From positions 211,952 through 275,951 of the forward strand of contig NZ_PZJP01000004.1 in NCBI RefSeq assembly GCF_003206645.1: 64,000 bases of DNA. Reading direction: 5' to 3'. The translations under genes were made by a program, and so were the position numbers. Position 1 is the stretch's first letter; each line of letters starts with the position of its first letter. Source of the DNA: Salinicola aestuarinus (GTDB lineage: Bacteria > Pseudomonadota > Gammaproteobacteria > Pseudomonadales > Halomonadaceae). The notes under the pieces are model-generated. The model had not been told where the DNA came from and searched no databases. It saw nothing but the letters and a program-made list of their open reading frames with translations. Of this stretch, positions 29,263 to 40,260 are shown in pieces.

Positions 29263-31038
29263 ATGACCCTAGCCGATGACACCGCCGCCGCGCCGAAGGG
29301 CGATCGCGACGTCGCTGCCCAGCTGATCGCCCACTTCGGCGAACGCGTGGCCGTGGCGCAGACGACGCTCACCGGCATGCCGGTGCTGTGGATCGCCCGT
29401 GAGCACCTTCGCGACGTGCTCGGCTGGCTCAAGGCGCTCGACGGCGCCTACTCGATGCTGTTCGACCTGAGTGCCGTCGACGAGCGTCTGCGCACCCACC
29501 GGCGCCACCTGCCGGCGGCGGACTTCACCGTCTTCTATCAGCTGATGTCGATCGAACGAAACGCCGACATCATGCTCAAGGTCGCCCTCGACGAGCGCGA
29601 GCCGACGCTGCCTTCGATTCACGACATCTTTCTCAATGCCAACTGGTACGAGCGGGAAGTCTTCGACCTCTTCGGTATCCACTTCACGGGCCACCCGCAC
29701 CTGACGCGCATCATGATGCCGCCGACCTGGACCGGTCACCCGCTGCGCAAGGACTACTCCGCCCGCGCCACCGAGTTCGATCCCTACACGCTGACGGTGA
29801 AGGGGCAGGAAGTGGAGCAGGAGGCGCTGCGCTTCGACCCTGAGGCCTGGGGCATGCAGCGCCAGGGTGAAGAGACCGAGTTCATGTTCCTGAACCTGGG
29901 GCCCAACCACCCCTCGGCCCACGGTGCTTTCCGGCTCGTATTGCAGCTCGACGGCGAGGAGGTCGTCGACTGTGTGCCGGACATCGGCTATCACCATCGC
30001 GGCGCCGAGAAGATGGCCGAGCGCCAGTCCTGGCACAGCTTCATCCCCTATACCGATCGCATCGACTATACCGGCGGGGTGATGAACAACCTGCCCTACG
30101 TGATGGCAGTGGAGAAGCTCGCCGGCATCACGGTCACCGACCGGGCCAAAACGATCCGGGTGATGATGGCGGAGATGTTCCGCATCAACAGCCACCTGCT
30201 GTTCCTCGGCACCTATCTACAGGATCTCGGCGCGATGACGCCGGTGTTCTTCACCTTCACCGATCGGCAGAAGGCCTACGAAGTGATCGAGGCGATCACC
30301 GGCTTTCGCATGCATCCGGCGTGGTATCGCATCGGCGGCACGGCCCACGATCTCCCCACCGGCTGGGAGAAGCTGGTCAAGGGATTCGTCGACTGGATGC
30401 CCAAGCGTCTCGCCGAATACGAGAAGGCGATGATGGACAACGCCATCGTGCGCGATCGCACCAAGCACGTCGCCGCCTTCAACACCCGGGAGGCGCTCGA
30501 CTGGGGCGTTACCGGGCCGAACCTGCGCGCCACCGGGCTCGACTTCGACCTGCGCAAGCAGCGGCCCTACTCCGGCTACGAGAACTTCGACTTCGAGGTG
30601 CCCACCGCCGCCAACGGCGACGCCTTCGATCGCGGCATGATGCGCATCGAGGAGATGCGCCAGAGCGTGCGCATCCTGCAGCAGTGCATCGATCACATGC
30701 CTGCCGGCGACTACAAGGCGGACCACCCGCTGACCACGCCGCCGCCGCGGGAGAAGATGCTCGAACACATCGAGACGTTGATCACCCACTTCCTGCAGGT
30801 CTCGTGGGGGCCGGTACTGCCGGCCAACGAGTCCTTCCAGATGATCGAGGCGACCAAGGGCATCAACAGCTACTACCTCACCAGCGACGGCAGCACCATG
30901 AGCTACCGCACGCGCATCCGCACGCCGAGCTTTCCACACCTGCAGCAGATTCCGGCGGTGATGCGCGGCGGCTTCGTGCCGGATTTGATCGCGCACCTGG
31001 GGAGTATCGATTTCGTCATGGCCGACGTGGACCGATGA
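29263..31038 (+). CDS. nuoCD: NADH-quinone oxidoreductase subunit C/D (fused)
   Basis: Fusion of the NuoC (about 1-180) and NuoD (about 200-591) subunits as in enterics and pseudomonads. NuoC part: [27 protein letters not shown] and HPLRKDYSA. NuoD part: [50 protein letters not shown], and the ending [21 protein letters not shown]. NuoD contributes the quinone chamber. 591 residues is normal for the fused form. Confidence 0.97.
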   Translation: MTLADDTAAAPKGDRDVAAQLIAHFGERVAVAQTTLTGMPVLWIAREHLRDVLGWLKALDGAYSMLFDLSAVDERLRTHRRHLPAADFTVFYQLMSIERNADIMLKVALDEREPTLPSIHDIFLNANWYEREVFDLFGIHFTGHPHLTRIMMPPTWTGHPLRKDYSARATEFDPYTLTVKGQEVEQEALRFDPEAWGMQRQGEETEFMFLNLGPNHPSAHGAFRLVLQLDGEEVVDCVPDIGYHHRGAEKMAERQSWHSFIPYTDRIDYTGGVMNNLPYVMAVEKLAGITVTDRAKTIRVMMAEMFRINSHLLFLGTYLQDLGAMTPVFFTFTDRQKAYEVIEAITGFRMHPAWYRIGGTAHDLPTGWEKLVKGFVDWMPKRLAEYEKAMMDNAIVRDRTKHVAAFNTREALDWGVTGPNLRATGLDFDLRKQRPYSGYENFDFEVPTAANGDAFDRGMMRIEEMRQSVRILQQCIDHMPAGDYKADHPLTTPPPREKMLEHIETLITHFLQVSWGPVLPANESFQMIEATKGINSYYLTSDGSTMSYRTRIRTPSFPHLQQIPAVMRGGFVPDLIAHLGSIDFVMADVDR

Positions 31039-31048
31039 GGATGACGAC

Positions 31049-31561
31049 ATGAACCCGACCGTCGACAGCAGCTCGACCATCGCCAGCGACGCCTTCGTCC
31101 TCGACCCGGCCGACCGCGAGGCGATGCTCGAGGAGCGCTCGCACTACCCCTATCCGCAGGCGGCGAGCATCGAGGCGTTGAAGATCGTACAGAGGCGCCA
31201 CGGCCACGTGCCGGATGGCGCGATTCCCGCCATCGCCGAGACGCTCGGGCTCAAGGTCGCCGACGTCGAGGGCGTGGCGACTTTTTACAGTCTGATCTTC
31301 CGCCAGCCGGTGGGACGCCACGTCATTCTGATCTGCGACAGCAGCTCCTGTTTTCTGACCGATTACGAAGCGCTGCGGGATGCCATCGGCGAGCACCTGG
31401 GAATCGGCATGGGCCAGACCACGGCGGACGGCCGCTTCACCCTGCTACCGGTCTGCTGCCTCGGCGCCTGCGACCGCGGTCCGGCGATTCTGATCGGCGA
31501 GGATCTGCACGGCCCGGTGACGCCGGATCAAGTGCCGCGCCTGCTGGAGGGGTACGCATGA
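31049..31561 (+). CDS. nuoE: NADH-quinone oxidoreductase subunit E
   Basis: Thioredoxin-like subunit of the NADH module with a 2Fe-2S cluster (N1a). 170 residues. Ligands: Cys96 and Cys101 in ICDSSSCF, Cys137 and Cys141 in CCLGACD. ATG 31049 has GAGGAT upstream and starts 10 bp after the nuoCD stop. The core [28 protein letters not shown] is typical. Confidence 0.95.
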   Translation: MNPTVDSSSTIASDAFVLDPADREAMLEERSHYPYPQAASIEALKIVQRRHGHVPDGAIPAIAETLGLKVADVEGVATFYSLIFRQPVGRHVILICDSSSCFLTDYEALRDAIGEHLGIGMGQTTADGRFTLLPVCCLGACDRGPAILIGEDLHGPVTPDQVPRLLEGYA

Positions 31562-31616
31562 CCTTCCCATTCTCGAATCTCATGACCTCGAAGCGCACGA
31601 CGCAGGGGAGAGCGAC

Positions 31617-32957
31617 ATGAGCCGTATTCTGCAATCGGCGAGCGAACGTCAGGCCGACACCCATCCGCTGACCTGGCGGTTGCACGACGACGAAAGTCCG
31701 GTGCTATTCGACGAGTATCGTGACAAGGGCGGTTATGCGGCCGTCACCAAGGCGCTCACCGAGCACACCTACGAGTCGCTCACTGAAGAGGTGAAGACGG
31801 CCAACCTGCGGGGGCGCGGCGGTGCCGGCTTCTCCGCCGGCATGAAGTGGAGCCTGACGGTCAAGGGTGAGGACAAGCCGCGGGGCTATGTCGTCTGCAA
31901 CGCCGACGAGATGGAGCCGGGCACCTTCAAGGATCGTCTGCTGATGGAGCAGCAGCCGCACCTGCTGATCGAAGGCATGATCCTCGCCGGCTTCGCCAAC
32001 CGGTCGAAGCAGGGCTACATCTTTCTGCGGGGCGAGTACCATCTCGCCGCCGCCGCCATCCAGCGTGCGCTGGCCGACGCTCGCGCTGACGGCTGGCTCG
32101 GCGCCAACGTGCGTGACAGCGGTTGGGATTTCGACATCGCTCTGCACACCGGCGCCGGGCGCTACATCTGTGGTGAAGAGACGGCGCTGATCAACTCGCT
32201 CGAGGGCAAGCGCGCCAATCCGCGCTCGAAGCCGCCGTTTCCGGGGCAGTCCGGCGCCTGGGGACTCCCCACCGTGGTCAACAACGTGGAGACCCTCTGC
32301 AACGTACCGGGCATCGTCAACCACGGCGCCGACTGGTTCCAGGCGCTCTCCGGCGACCTCAGCGATGACGGCGGCACCAAGCTTTACGGTGTCTCCGGCA
32401 AGGTCAACAAGCCCGGGCTGTGGGAGCTGCCGATGGGCACCACCGGGCGCGAGATTCTCGACCGCGCCGGCGGCATGCGTGACGGGCTCACTTTGAAGAG
32501 CTGGCTACCCGGCGGTGGCAGCACCGGCTTTCTGCTGCCGGAGCATCTCGATCTGGCACTGGATTTCGACACTATCGGGAATACCGGCAGCCGCATGGGC
32601 ACCGGGCTTCTCACTGTGGTGGCCGACAATCAGAGCATGGTGTCGCTGACGCGCAATCTCGAGGAGTTCTTCGCCCGCGAGTCCTGTGGCTGGTGCACGC
32701 CGTGCCGCGACGGGTTGCCGTGGAGCGTCAAGCTGCTGCGCGCTCTCGAGGCCGGGGAGGGCGAAGCGGGAGACATCGCGCTACTCGAGCAGATGGCCAG
32801 CGATCTGGGTCCCGGCAAGACCTTCTGCGCCCACGCACCGGGAGCGGCGATGCCGCTGGCGTCCGCGATTCACTATTTCCGGGGCGAGTTCGAGCGCGGC
32901 GTGGCACACCCCCAGGGCAAGGCCCACGCGGATCCGATTCCCGTCGGCAGCGTGTAG
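31617..32957 (+). CDS. nuoF: NADH-quinone oxidoreductase subunit F
   Basis: NADH-binding, FMN-containing subunit. 446 residues. The Gly-rich nucleotide site [22 protein letters not shown] site [15 protein letters not shown] and [16 protein letters not shown] are visible. The N3 4Fe-4S ligands are Cys357, Cys360 and Cys363 (SCGWCTPCR) plus Cys404 (TFCAHAPG). ATG 31617 follows GGGGAGAG. Confidence 0.97.
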   Translation: MSRILQSASERQADTHPLTWRLHDDESPVLFDEYRDKGGYAAVTKALTEHTYESLTEEVKTANLRGRGGAGFSAGMKWSLTVKGEDKPRGYVVCNADEMEPGTFKDRLLMEQQPHLLIEGMILAGFANRSKQGYIFLRGEYHLAAAAIQRALADARADGWLGANVRDSGWDFDIALHTGAGRYICGEETALINSLEGKRANPRSKPPFPGQSGAWGLPTVVNNVETLCNVPGIVNHGADWFQALSGDLSDDGGTKLYGVSGKVNKPGLWELPMGTTGREILDRAGGMRDGLTLKSWLPGGGSTGFLLPEHLDLALDFDTIGNTGSRMGTGLLTVVADNQSMVSLTRNLEEFFARESCGWCTPCRDGLPWSVKLLRALEAGEGEAGDIALLEQMASDLGPGKTFCAHAPGAAMPLASAIHYFRGEFERGVAHPQGKAHADPIPVGSV

Positions 32958-32976
32958 GCGAGAGGAGAGCGAATTC

Positions 32977-35754
32977 ATGGCGACCATTCATGTCGACGGG
33001 CAGGACTACGAGGTCGAGCAGAGCGACAACCTGCTCCATGCCTGCCTGTCGCTCGGGCTCGACATCCCCTATTTCTGCTGGCACCCGGCGATGGGCAGCG
33101 TCGGCGCCTGCCGTCAGTGCGCAGTGAAACAGTACAAGGATGCCGACGACGAGCGCGGCATGCTGGTGATGTCCTGCATGGCGCCGGTGAAAGACGACGC
33201 CTACATCTCCATCGACGACGAGGAGGCGAAGACCTTCCGCCAGACGGTGATCGAGTGGTTGATGGTCAATCACCCGCATGACTGCCCGGTGTGCGAGGAA
33301 GGCGGCCACTGTCACCTCCAGGACATGACCGTGATGACCGGCCATGACCGGCGGCGCTATCGCTTTCGCAAGCGTACGCACCGCAACCAGAATCTGGGGC
33401 CGTTCATCGCCCATGAGATGAATCGCTGCATCACCTGCTATCGCTGCACCCGCTTCTATCAGGACTACGCCGGCGGCGAGGATCTCGGGGCATTCGGTGC
33501 CCACGACAACGTCTATTTCGGCCGCCATCAGGATGGCACCCTGGAAAGCGAGTTCTCCGGCAATCTCACGGAAGTCTGCCCGACCGGGGTCTTTACCGAC
33601 CAGACTCACTCCGATCACTACACCCGCAAGTGGGATCTGCAGTTCGCGCCGAGCGTCTGCCACCAGTGCGCCAGCGGCTGCAACATCAGCCCCGGCGAGC
33701 GCTACGGCGACATCCGGCGCATCGAAAATCGCTACAACGGCGACGTCAACGGCTACTTCCTCTGCGATCGTGGCCGCTTCGGCTACGGTTACGTCAATCG
33801 CGACGACCGGCCGACCCGCCCCGAGCGCCATGAGAGAACGCAGGCGACCGAGGCGGCGGCAACGCTGCTGGAGATCGACGACGCCCTGGATCTGGCGGCC
33901 GACGGCCTGCGTGACGCCGGCGGCATCATCGGTATCGGCTCACCCCGGGCGAGCCTCGAGAGCAACCACCGGCTGCGCGAGCTGGTAGGCGTCGACAATT
34001 TTTCCTCGGGCATCGAGGCCGGTGAGTGGGCCCGCCTTCTGCGCATGCAGCAGCTCAATCGCGACACGGGGCTCGCGACGCCCAGCCTGCGCGAGATCGA
34101 GCAGTGCGACGCGATCCTCGTGCTCGGCGAGGACCTGCTGCAGAGCGCGGCCCGCGTCGCGCTCAGCGTGCGTCAGGCCGTTCGTGCCAAGGGCGTCGCG
34201 ATGAGCGAGGCCCGTGATGTGCCGGGCTGGAACGCCGAGGCCGTCAAGACCATCGCTCAGGACGCCGGCTACCCGCTCTATCTGGCGACGCCGGAGGCGA
34301 GCAAGCTCGACGCCATCAGCGCCGGGACGCTTCGCGGCGCCCCGGACGATATCGCCAGGCTCGGTTTTGCCGTCGCCCACGCGCTCGACCCTACCGCGCC
34401 GGCGGTGGACGCGCTCGATGAGATCACGGCAACCCTCGCCCAACGCATCGCCGACGATCTGCTCGCCGCCGAGCGACCGCTGGTGATCGCCGGGGAGTCG
34501 CTTGGCTCGATGCAGATTCTCGAAGCCGCCGGCAACGTTGCCCGCGCGCTGCATCGTCGCCAGAAGGCGCAAGGGGCGCTGACGCTGATCCGTCGCGAGG
34601 CCAATAGCGTGGGTCTCGGGCTGCTCGGCGGCGAGTCGCTGGACTGGGCGCTGGAGCGCCTCGAAAGCGGCGAGGCGAAAGGCGTGGTGATCCTCGAAAA
34701 CGATCTCTACGTGCGCCTGCCCGCCGAGCGCATCGACCGCGCGCTGGCGCAGGCGAGTAGCGTGGTGGTGCTGGATCACCAGCGCACCCCGACCTGGGCG
34801 CGGGCCGATATCGCGCTGCCGGCGGGCACCTTCGCCGAGAGCGACGGGACGCTGGTCAGCCTCGAAGGCCGCGCGCAGCGCTTCTATCAGGTCTTCGACC
34901 CGAGCTACCTGCGACCCGACACGCGCATCCGCGAGAGCTGGCGCTGGCTCCACGCGCTGGCGGCAACGCTCGAGCGTCAGCCAATGGAGACCGTGCTGCT
35001 CGATGACCTCACCGAAGCGGTCGCCCACTCGGCGCCGTCCTTCGCCCCTCTCGCCCAGAACGCACCGTCGGCTCTCTTCCGCATTCACGGCCTCAAGCTC
35101 GCCCGCGAACCGCACCGCTACAGCGGGCGTACCGCGATGCGTGCCAACCTGGACGTCAACGAGCCGCGGGCGCCAGTCGATGTGGACACGCCGTTCGCGT
35201 TTTCGATGGAAGGCTACTCCGGCTACCGCGAGCCCCGCCGCGAAGTGGCGTTCGCGTGGGCGCCGGGTTGGAACTCGCCGCAGGCGTGGAACAAGTTTCA
35301 GGATGAGGTTGGCGGTCACCTGCGCGCAGGTGATCCTGGCATACGCCTCTTTGAAGCCCCCGCGATCTCGGGTGACTACTACCGCGAGATCCCCGCCGCA
35401 TTCACCGCGCGTGAGGGCGAGTGGCAGGTGGTCGAGCTGCCGCGCCTCTTCGGCGGTGAGGAGATGTCGCGACGCGCGGCGCCGATTCAGGCCCGCATGG
35501 CGCCCGCCACGATCGCGCTCAACGCCGACGACGCCGAGCGCCTGGGAATCGTCGCCGACGACCCGGTGGCGTTAAGTCTCGACGGGGCGACGTTCACGCT
35601 GCCTGCCCGGTTTGGCGCCGGGCTGCCGCGTGGGGTGGTGGGCGTCTCGAGCGGTAGCGCCGAGAGCCTGGCGGCACCGACAGCCGTGGGCGGCGAACGC
35701 TGGGGCCGCGTCAGCCTCGGCGAGGCAAATGCGACCGGGGAGGCCCAACCATGA
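32977..35754 (+). CDS. nuoG: NADH-quinone oxidoreductase subunit G
   Basis: Largest peripheral subunit, 925 residues, holding several iron-sulfur clusters. N-terminal 2Fe-2S: Cys34, Cys45, Cys48, Cys67. Next is the His/Cys 4Fe-4S motif ([12 protein letters not shown]), then a ferredoxin-type motif ([13 protein letters not shown]...EVCPTG), then the N7-type [13 protein letters not shown], then a molybdopterin-oxidoreductase-like domain without a visible catalytic role. ATG 32977 follows GAGGAGA; the frame is open upstream to 32686 inside nuoF. Its last bases overlap the nuoH start by ATGA. The SD and start codon show a possible pairing with the small RNA at 16.5 kb. Confidence 0.95.
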   Translation: MATIHVDGQDYEVEQSDNLLHACLSLGLDIPYFCWHPAMGSVGACRQCAVKQYKDADDERGMLVMSCMAPVKDDAYISIDDEEAKTFRQTVIEWLMVNHPHDCPVCEEGGHCHLQDMTVMTGHDRRRYRFRKRTHRNQNLGPFIAHEMNRCITCYRCTRFYQDYAGGEDLGAFGAHDNVYFGRHQDGTLESEFSGNLTEVCPTGVFTDQTHSDHYTRKWDLQFAPSVCHQCASGCNISPGERYGDIRRIENRYNGDVNGYFLCDRGRFGYGYVNRDDRPTRPERHERTQATEAAATLLEIDDALDLAADGLRDAGGIIGIGSPRASLESNHRLRELVGVDNFSSGIEAGEWARLLRMQQLNRDTGLATPSLREIEQCDAILVLGEDLLQSAARVALSVRQAVRAKGVAMSEARDVPGWNAEAVKTIAQDAGYPLYLATPEASKLDAISAGTLRGAPDDIARLGFAVAHALDPTAPAVDALDEITATLAQRIADDLLAAERPLVIAGESLGSMQILEAAGNVARALHRRQKAQGALTLIRREANSVGLGLLGGESLDWALERLESGEAKGVVILENDLYVRLPAERIDRALAQASSVVVLDHQRTPTWARADIALPAGTFAESDGTLVSLEGRAQRFYQVFDPSYLRPDTRIRESWRWLHALAATLERQPMETVLLDDLTEAVAHSAPSFAPLAQNAPSALFRIHGLKLAREPHRYSGRTAMRANLDVNEPRAPVDVDTPFAFSMEGYSGYREPRREVAFAWAPGWNSPQAWNKFQDEVGGHLRAGDPGIRLFEAPAISGDYYREIPAAFTAREGEWQVVELPRLFGGEEMSRRAAPIQARMAPATIALNADDAERLGIVADDPVALSLDGATFTLPARFGAGLPRGVVGVSSGSAESLAAPTAVGGERWGRVSLGEANATGEAQP

Positions 35755-36734
35755 GCTGGTGGACACCGCAGGTCGAGGCAACGCTATTCGCCATGTTCCA
35801 GGCCGTGGTGATTCTGCTGGCGGTGGTGCTGGCCGGGGCGCTTTTGAGCATGTTCGAGCGGCGGCTACTGGCGCTCTGGCAGGATCGCCACGGCCCCAAT
35901 CGGGTCGGCCCTCTGGGACTGTTCCAGATCGTTGCGGACATGCTCAAGATCTTCTTCAAGGAGGACTGGATCCCGCCGTTCGCCGACCGCACCTTCTTCG
36001 TGCTCGCCCCCGGCATCGCCATGGCCTCCCTGCTGCTCTCCTTCATGGTGATTCCGATCACCCCGGGATGGGGCATCGCCGATCTCAACATCGGCATCCT
36101 GTTCTTCTTCGCCATGGCGGGCATCAACGTCTATGCGGTGCTCTTCGCCGGCTGGGCGAGCAGCAACAAGTACGCGCTGCTGGGTGCGCTTCGCGCCTCG
36201 GCGCAGACCCTCTCCTACGAGGTCTTCATGGGGCTGGCGCTGATGGGCATCGTCGCCATGACCGGGTCGTTCAACATGCGCGACATCGTCAACGCCCAGG
36301 AAGGCTTCTGGAACGTCATTCCCCAGTTTTTCGGCTTCTGCACTTTCGTGGTCGCGGCGATCGCCGTGACCCACCGCCATCCGTTCGACCAGCCGGAGGC
36401 GGAGCAGGAACTCGCCGACGGCTATCACGTCGAGTACTCCGGCATGAAGTGGGGAATGTTCTTCGTGGGCGAGTACGTCGGCATCGTGCTGGTGTCGGCA
36501 CTGCTGGTGACGCTGTTTTTCGGTGGCTGGCACGGCCCGCTGCTGCCGCCGATCGTCTGGTTCCTGCTCAAGACGGGATTTTTCGTCCTGCTGTTCGTCC
36601 TGCTGCGGGCAGCGCTACCGCGACCGCGCTACGACAAGGTGATGAGCTTCGGCTGGAAGGTGTGTCTGCCGCTGACACTGATCAACCTGCTGGTGACCGG
36701 GGCCGTCATTCTGCTCATCGATCCGGCCGCCTGA
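35751..36734 (+). CDS. nuoH: NADH-quinone oxidoreductase subunit H
   Basis: Membrane subunit of the quinone chamber at the joint of both arms. 327 residues, eight spans. Conserved: [45 protein letters not shown] and [29 protein letters not shown]. It overlaps nuoG by four bases. Confidence 0.96.
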   Translation: MSWWTPQVEATLFAMFQAVVILLAVVLAGALLSMFERRLLALWQDRHGPNRVGPLGLFQIVADMLKIFFKEDWIPPFADRTFFVLAPGIAMASLLLSFMVIPITPGWGIADLNIGILFFFAMAGINVYAVLFAGWASSNKYALLGALRASAQTLSYEVFMGLALMGIVAMTGSFNMRDIVNAQEGFWNVIPQFFGFCTFVVAAIAVTHRHPFDQPEAEQELADGYHVEYSGMKWGMFFVGEYVGIVLVSALLVTLFFGGWHGPLLPPIVWFLLKTGFFVLLFVLLRAALPRPRYDKVMSFGWKVCLPLTLINLLVTGAVILLIDPAA

Positions 36735-36747
36735 GGAAGGGATGCCC

Positions 36748-37296
36748 ATGCTGACAACGATCAAGAAAGTGGTCTTCGGGACCGGCACCCAGCTGCGCAC
36801 GCTGTGGATGGTGTTCAGCCACGCCTGGCGCCGGCGGGAGACGCTGCAGTACCCGGAAGAGCCGGTCTATCTGCCGCCGCGCTATCGCGGGCGTATCGTG
36901 CTCACGCGCGACCCGGACGGCGAGGAGCGCTGTGTCGCTTGCAACCTCTGCGCGGTGGCCTGTCCGGTGGCCTGCATTTCACTGCAGAAGGGCGAGCGCG
37001 ACGACGGTCGCTGGTATCCGGAGTGGTTTCGCATCAACTTCTCGCGCTGCATCTTCTGTGGCATGTGCGAGGAGGCTTGCCCGACCTCGGCAATCCAGCT
37101 CACGCCGGACTTCGAGATGAGTGAGTACCGACGCCAGGAGCTGGTCTACGAGAAGCAGGATCTGCTGATCGACGGTCCGGGCAAGGATCACAACACCAAT
37201 TTCTACCGGGTGGCCGGGCTGTCGATCGCCGGCAAGGACAAGGGCGAGGCGCAGAACGAAGCCGAGCCGATCAACGTCAAGTCCTTGATGCCCTGA
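36748..37296 (+). CDS. nuoI: NADH-quinone oxidoreductase subunit I
   Basis: Ferredoxin-like subunit with two 4Fe-4S clusters (N6a, N6b). The two motifs [12 protein letters not shown] and [12 protein letters not shown] are each complete. Start 36748 is preferred to 36742 because GAGGAAGG lies seven bases ahead of it but abuts 36742; the difference is two residues. 182 residues from this start. It follows nuoH by 13 bp. Confidence 0.94.
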   Translation: MLTTIKKVVFGTGTQLRTLWMVFSHAWRRRETLQYPEEPVYLPPRYRGRIVLTRDPDGEERCVACNLCAVACPVACISLQKGERDDGRWYPEWFRINFSRCIFCGMCEEACPTSAIQLTPDFEMSEYRRQELVYEKQDLLIDGPGKDHNTNFYRVAGLSIAGKDKGEAQNEAEPINVKSLMP

Positions 37297-37358
37297 TCCA
37301 TTCATCTGTACGCGAGGGTCGCGACCGGGCGATGGCGCGTCGTTTTGGGAGGCCGAAC

Positions 37359-37991
37359 ATGGAAGTCGCGTTTTATCTGAGCGCTCTGGTTGCGGTGGCG
37401 GCGACCTTTCGCGTGATCACCAGCACGCATCCGGTACACGCGCTGCTCTACCTGATCGTGTCGTTGATCGGGGTGGCGATGGTCTTCTTCGCGCTCGGTG
37501 CCCCCTTTGCCGGCGCGCTGGAGATCATCGTCTACGCCGGCGCCATCATGGTGCTGTTCGTCTTCGTGGTGATGATGTTGAACCTCGGGGAGTCCGCCGT
37601 GGAGCAGGAGCGCGCCTGGCTCGCGCCGACGCTCTGGAGGGGGCCGGCGGTCCTCGCCGGCGTGCTGCTGCTCGTGATGCTGGTCACGCTGGTGGGCGGG
37701 GATTTCGACGGCATCATCAGCGGCGAGACGCTGACGGCAAAAATGGTGGGGATCACGCTTTTCGGGCCCTACATGGTGGTCGTGGAACTCGCGGCGATGC
37801 TGCTGCTGGCAGCGCTGGTCGCGGCCTCTCATCTGGGCCGCAGCGACGCCCAGGGCGAAGCGGATCTCGCCCGCGAGCGCCAGCGCGAGCGAGCCGAGGT
37901 CACGGCGTCGCGCAACACCGCCCCGGTACCCGAGGAGACCCCGCTCACCGACGGCGCCGAACAACCCACCGGACGCGGAGGCAGCGCATGA
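37359..37991 (+). CDS. nuoJ: NADH-quinone oxidoreductase subunit J
   Basis: Membrane subunit with five spans, part of the E-channel. 210 residues: [74 protein letters not shown] and [14 protein letters not shown]. The hydrophilic C-terminus (about 165-210) is long. ATG 37359 follows GGGAGG at six bases; an upstream ATG at 37332 lacks one. It overlaps nuoK by ATGA. Confidence 0.95.
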   Translation: MEVAFYLSALVAVAATFRVITSTHPVHALLYLIVSLIGVAMVFFALGAPFAGALEIIVYAGAIMVLFVFVVMMLNLGESAVEQERAWLAPTLWRGPAVLAGVLLLVMLVTLVGGDFDGIISGETLTAKMVGITLFGPYMVVVELAAMLLLAALVAASHLGRSDAQGEADLARERQRERAEVTASRNTAPVPEETPLTDGAEQPTGRGGSA

Positions 37992-38296
37992 ACGGCGTGC
38001 CCATGGAACACGGCCTGATACTCGCGGCGATCCTCTTCGTCCTGGGGCTGGTCGGATTGATGACGCGGCGCAACATGGTTTTCGTGCTGATGAGTCTCGA
38101 GATCATGATGAACGCGGCGGGACTGGCGTTCATCGTCGGTGGCACCCACTGGCAGCAGCCGGACGGCCAGGTCATGTTTCTGATGGTGATCACGCTGGCC
38201 GCCGCGGAGGCCAGCGTGGGCCTTGCGCTGCTGATGCAGCTCTACCGGCGCTTCAAGACGCTCGATATCGATGCGGCCAGCAGGTTACGCGGATGA
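37988..38296 (+). CDS. nuoK: NADH-quinone oxidoreductase subunit K
   Basis: Small membrane subunit (three spans) with conserved Glu residues in [17 protein letters not shown] and [15 protein letters not shown] used in proton translocation. 102 residues; GGAGG precedes the start and the gene overlaps nuoJ and nuoL by four bases each. Confidence 0.96.
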   Translation: MNGVPMEHGLILAAILFVLGLVGLMTRRNMVFVLMSLEIMMNAAGLAFIVGGTHWQQPDGQVMFLMVITLAAAEASVGLALLMQLYRRFKTLDIDAASRLRG

Positions 38297-40158
38297 ACCT
38301 ACCCACCCAAGCCATGCTGATTGGCACGTTCTTCTTTCCGCTGCTGGGGGCGCTGCTCCTGGCTTTCTCCTTCGGCCGCCGCTCCGAGTGGGCCAGCAGC
38401 GCCATCGGCGTCGCCTCGATCGGACTGGCCGCGCTCTGCACGCTCGGCATCGGGCTCGACTTCTATGATCACGGTCGAGCGGCGCAGACGCTGACGCTGT
38501 GGCAGTGGATCGCGGTGGGGGATTTTCGCCCCACCATCGGCCTGATGCTCGACGGGCTGTCGCTGACGCTACTCGGTGTAATCACCGGGGTCGGCTTTTT
38601 CATTCATCTCTTCGCCTCCTGGTACATGCGCGGCGAAGAGGGGGTGACGCGCTTTTTCTGCTTCATGAACCTGTTCGTCTTCAGCATGGTGCTGCTGGTC
38701 CTCGGCGACAACCTGCTGCTGCTCTACTTCGGCTGGGAGGGCGTCGGGCTCTGCAGCTATCTGCTGATCGGCTACTACTACCGCACTTCTGCCAACGGCT
38801 GGGCCGCATTCAAGGCGTTCGTGGTGACCCGGACCGGTGATGTCTTCCTCGCCATCGGCATGTTCCTGCTCTTCGTCGAGCTCGGCTCGCTCAACATCCA
38901 GACGCTGTTGGCTCGGGCGCCGGAGGCGTGGGCCCAGGGTGACCTCATGGCTCAGCTCGCCGCATTGATGTTGCTGGGCGGCGCGGTGGGCAAGTCCGCC
39001 CAGCTGCCCCTGCAGACCTGGCTTGCCGATGCCATGGCGGGGCCGACGCCGGTGTCGGCGCTGATTCATGCCGCGACCATGGTCACCGCCGGGGTCTATC
39101 TGATCGCGCGGACCCAGGGCATCTTTGCGCTGGCACCCGACATTCAGCTGCTGGTGGGGATCATCGGGGCGCTGACGCTGCTGATGGCAGGCTTCGCGGC
39201 GCTCGCCCAGACCGACATCAAGCGTGTGCTCGCCTACTCCACCATGAGCCAGATCGGCTACATGTTCCTGGCGCTGGGCGTGGGCGCCTACGACGCCGCC
39301 ATCTTCCATCTGATGACCCACGCCTTCTTCAAGGCGCTGCTGTTCCTCTCCGCCGGCTCGGTGATCATCTGTACCCATCATGAGCAGGACATGCGCCATC
39401 TCGGCGGGCTATGGCGCAAGCTGCCGCTCACCTATGCCGGCTTTATCGTCGGTGGCGCGGCGCTGGCGGCGCTGCCGCTGGTGACCGCTGGCTTCTACAG
39501 CAAGGACGCGATTCTGGTGTCGGCACTCGGCGCGGGCCACTGGGTACTGATGCTGGCGGGCCTCGTCGGGGCACTGCTCACCTCGATCTACACCGTGCGG
39601 CTGATCCTCGGCACCTTCCACGGCCAGCCGAAGAGCGACCACGCCCGCGAGGCCCACGAGGGCAAGGGATTCGCCCACGGCCTGCCGCTGATCGTGCTGA
39701 TCGTGATGTCCACTGCACTGGGGGCGCAGCTGGTGCCACCGCTCGCGGAGGTGCTGCCGGCCGGGCCCCATGGCGATGGAACGGGCGCTCATGTCCTCGA
39801 GATCGTTGCCATGCTGGTCGCGGTGGGCGGCGTGGTAGGAGCGCTTTGGCTCTTCCGCCGGCGCCGTGGACTTCTGCGCCGCGCCGTTGCCGATCCGCGA
39901 GGCGCGAAGCTATGGACGTTGTGGAACGCTGCCTGGGGATTCGACGCGCTCTACGATCGTCTCCTCGTCCGGCCCTATCAGGCGCTGGTGCGGGTCAACC
40001 GCAGTGACTGGATCAACACGCTCTGCAATCTGGCTCCGTGGCTGGCGGGCGTCTCGCACCGCGGGCTCAAGCGCACGCAGACCGGACGGCTCAGGCACTA
40101 TGCCTTCTCGATGGTGCTGGGGGCGACGCTGCTTCTCGCCTTCGTGCTGGTGGGTTAG
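38293..40158 (+). CDS. nuoL: NADH-quinone oxidoreductase subunit L
   Basis: Antiporter-like membrane subunit with the lateral helix, 621 residues and about sixteen spans. Conserved parts include [53 protein letters not shown], and [43 protein letters not shown]. It starts with a four-base overlap to nuoK. Confidence 0.97.
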   Translation: MNLPTQAMLIGTFFFPLLGALLLAFSFGRRSEWASSAIGVASIGLAALCTLGIGLDFYDHGRAAQTLTLWQWIAVGDFRPTIGLMLDGLSLTLLGVITGVGFFIHLFASWYMRGEEGVTRFFCFMNLFVFSMVLLVLGDNLLLLYFGWEGVGLCSYLLIGYYYRTSANGWAAFKAFVVTRTGDVFLAIGMFLLFVELGSLNIQTLLARAPEAWAQGDLMAQLAALMLLGGAVGKSAQLPLQTWLADAMAGPTPVSALIHAATMVTAGVYLIARTQGIFALAPDIQLLVGIIGALTLLMAGFAALAQTDIKRVLAYSTMSQIGYMFLALGVGAYDAAIFHLMTHAFFKALLFLSAGSVIICTHHEQDMRHLGGLWRKLPLTYAGFIVGGAALAALPLVTAGFYSKDAILVSALGAGHWVLMLAGLVGALLTSIYTVRLILGTFHGQPKSDHAREAHEGKGFAHGLPLIVLIVMSTALGAQLVPPLAEVLPAGPHGDGTGAHVLEIVAMLVAVGGVVGALWLFRRRRGLLRRAVADPRGAKLWTLWNAAWGFDALYDRLLVRPYQALVRVNRSDWINTLCNLAPWLAGVSHRGLKRTQTGRLRHYAFSMVLGATLLLAFVLVG

Positions 40159-40161
40159 GCG

Positions 40162-40260
40162 ATGAGCGCTCCAACAACAACAGGTGGTGACGAGTTCGCC
40201 GCGGCAGCCGTCGCCGAACCCGGATCGCAACACACACACGCGCGGAAGGCTGATTCATGA
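40162..40260 (+). CDS. candidate small ORF between nuoL and nuoM
   Basis: A 32-codon frame starting three bases after the nuoL stop, whose TGA overlaps the nuoM ATG (ATGA). It is rich in Ala, Thr and His with no membrane segment and no recognisable family. Only a weak Shine-Dalgarno (GGTGGG) precedes it. It might be a translational coupling device or chance; the gap is otherwise unexplained. Confidence 0.3.
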   Translation: MSAPTTTGGDEFAAAAVAEPGSQHTHARKADS

